DNA from: Viscum album
Lineage: Eukaryota > Streptophyta > Magnoliopsida > Santalales > Viscaceae
Assembly: GCA_963277665.1 (NCBI GenBank)
Contig: OY728130.1
Coordinates: forward strand, 1,366,344,393-1,366,408,392
Length of the DNA stretch: 64,000 bases
Direction of reading: 5' to 3'
The notes beneath the pieces are model-generated. The model saw only the letters and a program-made list of their open reading frames with translations, ran no database searches and had not been told where the DNA came from. A program made the position numbers and the translations under genes. How positions within the stretch are numbered: the first letter of the stretch is position 1; each line of letters starts with the position of its first letter. Of the stretch, positions 49,461 through 59,041 are shown in pieces.

Positions 49461-51425
49461 TTTTTAGTATATTTATTTAATTATATATATATTTAATAAA
49501 TATATATAAATAAAAAATATAAATATAGTAAATATATTCATTATTTAAATATATTTATTATAATTTTATAATTATAAATATATTTATATTATTATATTAT
49601 TATATATAATTATATAATTATATATATTTAATAAATAAATATAAATATAAATATAAATATAATAAATTTATTCATTATTGAAATAAATTTATTATAATTT
49701 TATAATTATTTAAATATATATTTAATTATTTATTTATAATTTTATAAACATTTTTAAAAATATATATATTTTTATTTATTTATAATTATAAATTTATAAA
49801 TTTATAAATTTAGTAAATATAATTTTATAAATATATTTGTTTATAAATATTTATTTTCAAATATATTTTTAACATTATTAATGAATATATAATCTTAAGT
49901 TCATGCATGTTAAAAATGAGTGAAATTGAATAATTAAAAATGAGTACACTTTAAAAATATTGAAAAATAGATAAGTTTTATTAATTAAATATAAATTAAA
50001 AAATATATGTGGATATATATCGAAATAAATATGAATACATAATAAAAATATTTAAACATAGTAAAAATAAATATAAATATTTATTAGAAAATGATTAAAT
50101 TCCAAAAAAATAATAAAAAAAATATTAAAAATGAATAAATAATAGAAAACTATAATAATATTAAAGATAAATAAAGAAATTTTACCAAATAATAACATAA
50201 TATATTAAATTTATCATGTTACTAAATGAAATTCTAAAACGAATACTGAAATTTGAATAAATTGCATAAATATTAGGTGTATGTGTTTCTATATAAGATT
50301 TCATTAATTATATTAATATTTGTATTTGTGTATTGTATATAAAAATGCATATATTACATATATGTATACATGAAATCAATGTGACACATGGTTGATATAT
50401 GTTAAATTGAAAAATAAAACAACCTTCCATTAATGTCCATTACTCGATACAATTAGTTAATATTTTTAATTAATATTAATTTTTAATTATAAACCATTAT
50501 TCACTAAATATATGACTTATTTAATGTAAAAATAAATATTTTTTATGATAAAAAACATTTTTTAGGAAATATTATATATATAGAGAGAGAAATATATATG
50601 AATATAATTCTATATTAAATGTATTATTGAATAATTTTGTATAGAAACCGTTAAAATTGAATATGACATTAATATGTTTTAAATTATTACATTTATTCAT
50701 TTTCTATATTTATATTTAATATATATTATTTATTACTATTTATAATTAATATAAATATATATTAAAGCTATTCATTTTAATAATAATTTTTTCATTAATA
50801 ATTTTTTTAATAATTCTAAAATTTATTCATTTTTAATAATTTTGTTTAATAATTAAAATTTATTTGTTTTTAAATTTTTGTTTAATTATTACAATTTTTT
50901 CATTTTATATATTAATATTTAATAAATACTATTTATTAATATTTATAATGTATATATATATATATTTAATTTATTCATTTTTATTAATAATTATTTAATT
51001 AATCAAATTTTTAATTTTTTTCTTAATTCCCTAATTTTGAATTTTTATTTGTTTAGTTATTTCATTTTACTCATTTTATATATCTAAATTTAATATATTC
51101 TATTTATTAATATTTATAATTTATATATATGTGTATATTAAATTTATTCATTTTTATCAATAACTATTTAATTAATAAATTTAATAATTTTTTTAATTTA
51201 CTCATTTTTAATTTTTATTTTATTTTTAATTATTTATTTTTCTCATTTTATATATATATATTCAATATATAATATTTATTAATATTTATAATATATATAT
51301 ATATATTATTTATTAATAATTATTTAATTAAATAAATTTTAAATTTTTTTAAAAATTTATTCATTGTTAATTTCTATTTGTTTTTTTTATTTAATTTTTT
51401 ATTATTTTTAATACTTATATTTTTT
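49461..51425. repeat. AT-only low-complexity tract (right)
   Basis: About 2.0 kb of A/T-rich words (TATTTATAATTTAT, TAATAATTATTTAATTAAT). A unit of roughly 180-190 bp with ATTTATTAATATTTATAAT and TTCATTTTTATTAATAATTATT recurs near 50700, 50930, 51100 and 51270. No gene. Confidence 0.7.
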
Positions 51426-51690
51426 TATTGGCCTGTATAAAAAAATTTGGTAATGGACCGAGTCGGGCCCTATAAGAGCCAAATATGAAGGTAGTCGAAG
51501 GATTGGGTTATATATAGGGTTGGCCAAGGCCCATGTTGCCCTATGGAGGGCCTATATAAGTGTTTGTAGTGTATCTGAGAGCCCATCCCTACAGCCAGAT
51601 TCTGATCTATGAATATTATGAAATGATATATAAAGGAGTGCCCTCCCATGCGTTACTTTGATGTGGGACTCGCTCGGCAGTCGAGATCAT
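51426..51690 (+). promoter_or_regulatory. Promoter-like block before the right end of CACTA-1
   Basis: A GC-richer block with 'GGACCGAGTCGGGCCC', the TATA-like 'GGCCTATATAAGTG' (about 51549-51562) and 'GATGTGGGACTCGCTCGGC'. The last word resembles 'ATGTGGGA' words common in plant LTRs. It may be a piece of a solo LTR or part of the CACTA end. The orientation is judged only from the TATA-like word. Confidence 0.35.
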
Positions 51691-51831
51691 TATAAGTGAT
51701 AGAAAAGCGCTGATAAAGGATTCCATTTTATCAGTGCTAACAATAAAATGCTAATAAATGGTACTTTTATCAGTGCTTTTTTCTTGCGCTGATAAATGTC
51801 AGTGCTGTTAAAGGCCATTTTTGTAGTAGTG
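51691..51831. repeat. CACTA-1 right terminal and subterminal repeats
   Basis: GCGCTGATAAAGG, TTTATCAGTGCTAA, TTTATCAGTGC and GCGCTGATAAATG units precede the terminus GGCCATTTTTGTAGTAGTG. TAT follows. Confidence 0.9.
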
Positions 51832-51834
51832 TAT

Positions 51835-52172
51835 TTACCCTGCCATGTTGATTATGTTTATTGGTTCATGATAGCTTTTGTTGTACCTAACCCTTATTAA
51901 GAATTTCAGCTCAACCTTATTTGGTTTACTTTACCAAGAATCTATGAAGTATGCTTTGATTAACATACAAGGTTATTCTAGAGGGAATAATTTTATTATA
52001 AAAAAAAGTGTATTATAAATTTTATATTCAAATGTAATACTAGAATCCTATATATATCTTGTTTACCAAGACTAATAAACTATTCATCCCTTCGAGATGC
52101 GATTCCTTATATCTTATTCCAATATGATAAAGCAGACACTAGCTCTAGGATAATGGGGTCGAGGTCTCTATA
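51835..52172 (+). repeat. Element B 5' LTR, part 2
   Basis: Matches 61600-61938 of the 3' LTR: 'GAGGGAATAATTTTATTATA', 'TTTACCAAGACTAATAAACTAT', then the end GGGGTCGAGGTCTCTATA. The last is a decayed form of GGGTCGGGGCGTTACA seen in element D. Confidence 0.88.
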
Positions 52173-53268
52173 GTTGGTATTTGAAGAAGTTTAGTAGAAA
52201 CCTTGGGAACTAGATTTAATAAAACATAGATTAGGGATCATAAACCTATGATTGAATTTGAGGATAAGTATAGAAGAACATCCTAATGTTTTGTAAAGGA
52301 AGAGATTATGTGGGTTTTCTTGGAAATACATCCATGAATAGATACTAAAAGTGGGTAAAAAGGTATCTAGGGGTAATAAATTCCAAAAGGGAACATTGGT
52401 ATTGACCTATTTTTCACCTGGTTAATGACAAAGGGCCTTACTATGCACCTGATTTGACACTCCTGGGGGATATGATTTAGATAATTCACATTTTTTTTCA
52501 AACCATTATGAAGAATTTTAAAATATGATAACAATGAATGACCTAGGATAAACCAAAGTTATCTTAGATTGAAAACAAGATGTCTCAATGAAATAGAAAA
52601 ATTCTTTTTGTGTGGAAAATAAGGGTATAAAGAAAATAATTACTAATGAACAATGAAGAGTACAAAGAAAATAAATAAATCTCATCCTTAGGGATCCATT
52701 TATAGTTATTGTCTTAAATTTGGAGAACCTGGGAATTATCTGAGTCAATTACCTATTCTAATGGTTAACCCCCAGACTAAGGAAGGACCTAAATTGAAAT
52801 AAAAATGAATTATTTTTTTTATAGTGATTTATAATAAATTTTAGAACTATTTTACCAATGGTATTTTGGTTATAAGAATGATAAGGAATTTAAGTGTTTT
52901 TTTAATTTCAGAATAATATATGAATTCATTAACTTACGAGTTATGGATACCATAATTTCTTAATAAGTTTAAGATTTATCATATGTTCATTGTGTCAAAC
53001 ACTTATTTTTAGGTTTTATATTATGAGATTTTAACAAGATTAGGGAAATTTTGGAAAAATTTATAGCAAGTATATGTTTTAGTGGAAAAATTATTTGAGG
53101 AATAATGCCTTTTATAGACATAAGTCTAAAGGTATTGATAGCCTTTAGATTTTATATGATCATTAAAAACATTTTTATAATATTCAAATAAGATTATTAT
53201 ACTTTGTAAAAAATGTGTTATAGACCATAGTAAAAAAGACTATTTAATGATTAATTTTACTTCAAGGA
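52173..53268 (+). pseudogene. Element B primer site and gag/pol remnant
   Basis: The primer site at 52175 reads TGGTATTTGAAGAAG, decayed from TGGTATCAGAGGAAG. It is followed by 'TTTAGTAGAAACCTTGGGAA', matching element D at 29697. The frames are the same gag remnant as in D ('EDKYRRTS', 'SHFFSNHYEEF') with stops every few codons. From about 53060 the sequence matches element C at 150-250 ('CTTTTATAGACATAAG', 'CCTTTAGATTTTATAT'), so part of the pol region remains. No usable protein. Confidence 0.7.
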
Positions 53269-53271
53269 TTT

Positions 53272-54025
53272 CACTACAAAAAAAACAGTACATTAGAGGG
53301 GGTTATTTAGAGGGGGTTATTCCTAACCCCCTCTAAATTCATTTTTTGTAACATTAGAGGGGGTTCTACACAACCCCCTCTAAATTCATTTGCTATAAAA
53401 ATTAGAGAGGGATTATGCATAACCCCCTCTAAATTTTTTAGCATTGTTTTTTAATATTTGGTTTGATTTTAGATCTGGTTATATCAAAACCAATTCTAAT
53501 TTAATAATTATTGGCATTATATATTCTATTGGATTTTAGATGAGTTATATATATAGCATTCGTTTGGATACACACACACACACACAGATATATGTATATA
53601 TATATAATTGATTTTTAAAGGAAATAATGGGGGTTCACAACCCCCTCTAATTTAAGATATTAAAGGGGTTCATGAAATGCCACTAATCCCTTAGATTAAA
53701 GGGGGTTTTGAAACCCTTATAATTTAATAAATTAGATGGTGTTTTGAACCCCCTTTAATTGATGACATTATAGGGGGCTGTTAACCCACTCTAATTCATG
53801 ACATTAGAGGGGGTTTTGAATCCATTGTAATTTAAGAAATTAGAGGGGGGTTTTTGAACCCCCCTCTAATTGATGACATTAGAGTGGGTTTGGAACCCCT
53901 TGTAATTGATGACGCTAGAGGAGGTTTTTAACCCCCTATAATTCAAGAAATTTTATGGGGGCTATGAACTGCTACAAATCCCTTTGATTAGAGGGGGTTT
54001 TAAACTCCATCTAAATTTTTATTTA
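53272..54025. repeat. CACTA-2 left subterminal repeats
   Basis: More than fifteen units on both strands: ATTAGAGGGGGTT, AACCCCCTCTAA and 'GATGACATTAGAGGGGG'. They are spaced 20-60 bp and interrupted at 53500-53630 by AT/CA-rich sequence with a (CA)n run at 53571-53585. Confidence 0.88.
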
Positions 54026-54029
54026 TTAT

Positions 54030-55345
54030 CTAAAATTAATCTCATATAAATTCAATTTTTTTAATATATATGTGGGTGTGTGCATGTGTGTGTATATATA
54101 TATATATTAAATAAACACATTATATAAATTTATTTAAATACATTATAACACATATATATAAGGACATTATATAAATATTTTAAATAAATACTTATACATA
54201 TAAACAAAAATGTATACATATATATATAAATATTGATATACATAATATAAATGTAATTATAAATATATTTATTCAAATTTATAAGATGTATATATGGTTT
54301 TATAAATACTATACATTTATATTATGATTTATATTATACATATATTATATTAAATAACTTTTTATTGTAGATTTTTTGTATAAATACAGTTATATTATAT
54401 TATTTATACAAATATATATAATATAGACAACATTAAATATAAATTTATATATACATATATATTTTATATAATTATATTATATATATATTATAAATATTTA
54501 GTTATATATAAATGTATATATATTATATAATTATTTTGCATATATTGTATCATACTATTTTAATTATAGATTAATTTAGTACATATATATATATATATAT
54601 ATCATATAATAATTAATAATATTATTGTCACGCGCACACGTACATAAATATATTTGTATTGTATACTTATGTATAAATACAATTACATTATAATATGTAT
54701 ACTAATTTACATAATTTAGACAAAATTAAATATAAATATAAATATAAATATAAATATAAATATATTATTTATTTATATTATATTTTATATTATAAATATT
54801 TTATTGTAAATAAATTTATATATATTATGTAATTATTTTATGTATATTGTAGTATCACATATTAATTACAAATTAATTTAGTGTATATATATATCATTTA
54901 ATTATATTATTTATTTCCAATTATATGAATGCATTTAATTTTGTGTGTATATATATATGTGTAGATGATATAATATAAATTTATATAATTACATACATTA
55001 ATATATAATATAATTGTATTTAATATAATATATGTATAATATATATGATAATTATATTATATCTATAAATACAAAAAAACACACACACATAAATATAAAT
55101 ATATTTATTAATATATGTATAAATATGTATTTATATATATTATATATACCCAAATATATGTATATATATACATATATTATACGCAAATATATTATAATTA
55201 TACATAAATACATATTATATATAAATATTATACGAAAATATATATTTATATTATAGAGAAATATATTATATATATAAAAATATATTATATTACTTATATT
55301 TCTAAACACAAATATATATATATATATATACATACTAATATAAGA
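54030..55345. repeat. AT-rich microsatellite core of CACTA-2
   Basis: TATATA, TATAAATAT and TGTGTG runs; (AT)n stretches near 54585-54602 and 55313-55330. Long frames here (74 codons + strand, 202 codons - strand) are made of Tyr/Ile runs and are not genes. Confidence 0.85.
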
Positions 55346-55384
55346 CTTCGGTATACAGTTAAATAGAATGCAGCTGATAAAATA

Positions 55385-55470
55385 AATATAATCCCGCTTA
55401 GCATAGTGGTTTCGTGGTTTGAGCTGTATAGAACTGATCCTCGTTTCGAATCCCTGCAGATATGTTTTTA
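55385..55470 (+). mobile_element. tRNA-like SINE head in CACTA-2
   Basis: TAGCATAGTGG (55399-55409) fits the polymerase III A box, and GTTTCGAATCC (55443-55453) fits the B box at 10 of 11 positions. The spacing is 33 bases. There is no acceptor stem or clean cloverleaf, so it is a tRNA-derived repeat rather than a tRNA gene. It abuts the GC-rich tandem repeat. Confidence 0.65.
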
Positions 55471-55474
55471 AGCC

Positions 55475-56025
55475 AGAGGTGTGGCGCACAAGGGCGGGCA
55501 GGCATGGGCTGGGGCGTGCAAGGGAGATCTCTGGTGGATAAGTGCGGGGGGCTGGTAGACAGGCGGACAGGCGGGGGCGGGGTCGTGGACAAGGGCGGGG
55601 GTGCGGTGATGTCGTGGGTGTCAAGCGGGGGCACGAAGCGGGCGCTGTCGTGGGTGTCAAGCGGGTGGGGGGGGGGAGCTATCGTGGGTGTCAATCGGGG
55701 GTGGGGCGGGCACTGTCGTGGGTGTCAAGCAGGGGTGCTGGGCAAGGGCGGGCGTTGTCGTGGGTGTCAAGCGGGGGCAGGGTGGGTGCTGCCATGGGTG
55801 TGAAGTGGGGGTGCGGGGCGGGGGTGCGGACAAGGGTGGACAAGGGCTAGGGGCGAGGGCACGGAAAAGGGCAGGGTCATGGTCACTGTTGTGGGGGTCA
55901 AGCGGGGGTGCGGGTGTCAACAGGACAAAGGGGGTGTGGTGTCAACAGGGGGGTGTGGGTGGTGTCGTGGGAGTCAAGGTGGGGTGTGTGGGTAGCTGTC
56001 AATAGGGGTGGACTGACGCCTTTAG
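55475..56025. repeat. GC-rich, G-skewed minisatellite in CACTA-2
   Basis: Imperfect units of about 35-55 bp built on GTCGTGGGTGTCAAGCGGGG, roughly ten copies, with almost no C-runs on the + strand. This is the most GC-rich stretch in the window. Overlapping frames of 87-113 codons on both strands are repeat translations and not genes. Confidence 0.85.
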
Positions 56026-56370
56026 TGGTGTCAAGGGGTTAGGGGTGGTTATGTGGAACCACCCCTAATGTTATCACCATTATGAGTGGTTTGAACCGCC
56101 TCTAAATCCCTATATTAGAGGTGGTTTCTATTATAAACACCTCAAATGTGGTAAATTTCGGGCAACATTAGATGGGTTTAAACCCCGTCTAATGTAACCA
56201 CCACTAAATTCATTATGAAATTAGCAGTTCTTCCTCACAACTTCCTCTAATAACAGTAGGCAGACACATTTGTGGCGGTTCGTCGCAACTACCGCTAATG
56301 ACATTAGAAGGGGTTAGAACCCCTTCTAATGTAAAAAATAACCCCTCCTAAAGTGGTCTTTTTTGTAGTG
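56026..56370. repeat. CACTA-2 right subterminal repeats
   Basis: Units such as GGTTAGGGGTGG, AACCACCCCTAATG, CATTAGAAGGGGTT and AACCCCTTCTAATG precede the terminus TCTTTTTTGTAGTG. Confidence 0.88.
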
Positions 56371-56373
56371 TTT

Positions 56374-57304
56374 CCATTATATTATTTTTGGAATGTTATA
56401 GAAATTATATTAATATAGTTTATAAAAGGACAGCCACATGATGGGTAAAAACTAGTCTGGTTCAGAAACACCACAAGGCTTGAACCCATTACTGAAGGGT
56501 GATAAGGTTTTTACCACTTACCACTAACCTACATGTTATCCTGGATAATATGTCATTGTATTTAGTTAAATTATTTGAAAAAATAAATATCAATGATGAA
56601 CCGATAGTATTACTTCTAAGATTTAGAGATTAATGTTTTATATTATATAACTTGTGCTAACTATATTGGTTTTGGAAAATAGTTTGAGACACTTGGAAAG
56701 ACTTTTCACTCTTTTATGGATCTTACGATCCATTGAAAGTTAATTTTAGTGCTTCCAGAATAAAAAAATATTTTTGGATATTCATTTCTTGAAGTAAGGG
56801 ATGAATTGGAAATTTATCCAATCAAAACCAAAGAATTAAATTTTTATAATAAAATAGAAATGTATCATTTAAGTATATTTCCATATATTATTAGATAGTA
56901 AAATAATTTATCAACATTATTAAAAGGAACTTGAAACAAAATTGTTATCCTATTACATTAAAATTTGATTAATCAGATGGTATTTATAAACTATCACAAA
57001 TTTATGGTTTGAGTCTCTTAACATTCCATTGACAATTAAACTTCTTATTATCAATGGCCTCTATCATTATTTATAATTATTTAAAATTTTCTTCCATGTC
57101 CACATCTTCACTTTCCACCAATGTTCTCCTATATAGAAACATAGTTTTATGTTATTCCATATGACCTTTGTACATTTATATCTCTCCTATTAAGAGGTTG
57201 ATTTATTAATCCTTTTACGATGTGGATTTTCAATAATGGAATTTACAAATTTCAAACCCTTGATTACCTAGATAAAGTTTAATTTGCGAGGATTAAATTT
57301 ATTT
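56374..57304 (+). other. Element B internal region right of CACTA-2
   Basis: No gene. 56380-56420 ('TTTGGAATGTTATAG', 'TATTAATATAG') resembles element C near 255-290, so it is decayed pol sequence. After the SINE copy, 56900-57300 parallels element D 31590-32236. Confidence 0.6.
56421..56541 (-). mobile_element. Second, diverged copy of the element D SINE
   Basis: On the - strand, TAGGTTAGTGGTAAG (A-box-like, 56517-56531) and GGTTCAAGCCT (B-box-like, 56476-56486). The ends TATAAAAGGACA and ATCCTGGATAA match those of the copy at 31244-31375. It has lost most CpG and is much more AT-rich. Confidence 0.7.
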
Positions 57305-57317
57305 AAGGTGGAGAGAA
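57305..57317 (+). other. Polypurine tract of element B
   Basis: AAGGTGGAGAGAA directly precedes the LTR start TGCAACACCC. Confidence 0.75.
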
Positions 57318-58462
57318 TGCAACACCCTGATATTTTAAAACAAGAACATTTTATTCGATAGTGTGTATGAAACACAAAACTAAGCATAGAAGAAAATATA
57401 ACACACTAAGACTTTATCACATATTTATTTTTAAATAAATCCAATCTCTTCAATACCTTTCATTACAAGAAACTACAACTTTATTTGATAACTTTGATTA
57501 CACGCAAGACCAAGCTTTACCAAAAAAATAATAATAATATTATTATTATAGTTATCACCTAGCTATTGTAATAGAGGGTATTAATAGGATTAAATAAATT
57601 AGTAAATTTATATAGTTTACAAATTTAAAAAAATTAATTAGTTATCTATTTATTATGAATATAATAAGAATTATTTGAAATAAAAAATATTTTTTTTAAC
57701 TGTAATTTTTTAAAAGACGGTTTAATCACGCTTTGAACACATGATTTTAAACTAATTTTTACCAATTTTAGAAATTTTATTTGAAAAAATAAAATTCATT
57801 TTTAAAATTGGAATACCAAAATTATCTCAGGTTTATTTCTCTTATTTTTTCTAAGAAGTTTCATTTTTTGATGAATTTTGAAAAATACTGATTGTTAATC
57901 GAGAATTGCCTTTTTAAAAAATAATTTATAAGGTTATATTATATTTTAATTGATTTTAATGTAAATTTAATTCCATTTTATACCATTTAATCCAATTAAG
58001 GTTATATGAATCATTTTTGTTTTGAATTTTGATGTAAAAAAATTGTAAACATGAACATTTTCTATTTAAAAACCTGTATTCTCATCATGTATGTACAATT
58101 AATTTTAAGTTAAATTTTACTAATTATTTGAATTGAATTTGAAAAAATAATATTTATATGTTAAATAATAATAATTTTTAATTTATAATAATTTAAAATT
58201 AATTTTTCACCCAAATGAATAGTGAAAACCATAAAAGTTAATTACTAATGTTAAGATAAAAATGAATTTATCTTGGGGTTAAACTTAGAAGATAAGGGTT
58301 ATCAATGATCTCAAAACTTTTACAAAACAAATTTTATTGACATATTTAAACCTTATATCTTATAGGTTAGATAATTACCCATTTTTAAATCTTAGGTCAT
58401 GATAAAAACATGGGTATTATTGAATCATTTCAAAAAATTACGAGTATGTTGCTCACCTCATT

Positions 58463-58469
58463 TATAAAA
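58463..58469 (+). promoter_or_regulatory. TATA box of the element B 3' LTR
   Basis: TATAAAA in CTCACCTCATTTATAAAAGG, the same context as at 16575, with CCTCTCTTATTCACAC about 20 bp downstream. Confidence 0.75.
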
Positions 58470-59000
58470 GGCCACCCCATGTCCTCTCTTATTCACACAT
58501 TAAAAACACTTTTTTTTAGAAACTTACTAACAAAATAACTTCCCAACTTTAATACTATCATACTATAAGCCTTAGTTTGTTCATAAATCTAACCTAGTAA
58601 GTCCTTTGTTGCAAACCTAAGGAGGATACCACAAGAAGAGGCAACGTTCTTCAACGAGCATTTTTTATATTATTTCTTTCTATAGATCCTTAAATAAATT
58701 TTAATCCATGATGATATAATAAAAACATTATAATAAATATAATGGGATGTTTTTATAATAATTTCAAAAACTAAAACCTTCTCAACTTCCAAAAAATGGG
58801 TTATGAAATCAGTGTTCATATGTAGGGAAGGCAATCGCCTCGTGAACTACTGTCATTCATTTTTCCATTACCAAATTTCACAGTTTGGTATTATATTGTA
58901 TAATATATATATATATATGATATTTATAAAATATATAGTCATATTTAATAATTATATCAAATATATATTTTTAATTTCCATTATGTAGGGGGCACGATAT

Positions 59001-59041
59001 CGTTTCTCGTGTGTACGGTGGACTACCGACTCACGAAGCGA
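59001..59041 (+). other. Best preserved stem-loop block of the element B 3' LTR
   Basis: CTCGTG pairs with CACGAAG. Inside, CGGT pairs with ACCG around GGACT. A neighbour at 59203-59245 (CGTTCGTG...GGACTACCG...TCGAAG) is about 200 bp away, with weaker blocks near 58805 and 59390. Confidence 0.6.

Larger units (their letters stand above)
19704..51831 (-). mobile_element. CACTA-1: large CACTA (En/Spm) transposon
   Basis: The right end reads, on the - strand, CACTACTACAAAAATGGCC. The left end is the decayed match CATTACTATAATATAGGCC (14 of 19). TAT flanks both ends (19701-19703 and 51832-51834), the 3-bp duplication expected for CACTA. Subterminal 'TTATCAGTGCTAAAA' repeats lie inside both ends. 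The element encodes a decayed TNP2-type transposase on the - strand. Removing element D and the retroposon leaves about 20 kb. It splits the 5' LTR of element B, whose sequence runs on cleanly across the junction. Confidence 0.92.
53272..56370. mobile_element. CACTA-2: small non-autonomous CACTA transposon
   Basis: 3099 bp with terminal inverted repeats CACTACAAAAAAAACAGT (left) and CACTACAAAAAAGACCAC (right, - strand). TTT flanks both sides (53269-53271 and 56371-56373). Subterminal units around ATTAGAGGGGGTT and AACCCCCTCTAAT fill both ends. No transposase is seen. The interior is AT microsatellite followed by a SINE-like head and a GC-rich tandem repeat. It is inserted in the internal region of element B. 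Confidence 0.92.

Noticed and set aside
19704..51831. Treating the left end as a separate MITE
   Set aside because: The matching terminal sequence, TAT duplication and subterminal repeats pair it with the end at 51831, and the LTR of element B continues across exactly these points.
55385..55470. Possible true tRNA gene
   Set aside because: A and B boxes are present, but no acceptor stem or full cloverleaf can be drawn; it is better called a tRNA-derived SINE head.
55052..55660. 202-codon - strand open frame, the longest in the window
   Set aside because: It is Pro/Arg-rich where it crosses the GC minisatellite and Tyr/Ile-rich where it crosses AT microsatellite; no domain, and it spans two unrelated repeats.
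55462..56005. Several overlapping 87-113 codon frames on both strands
   Set aside because: All arise from the G-rich tandem units, with the same peptide word repeated in every frame.
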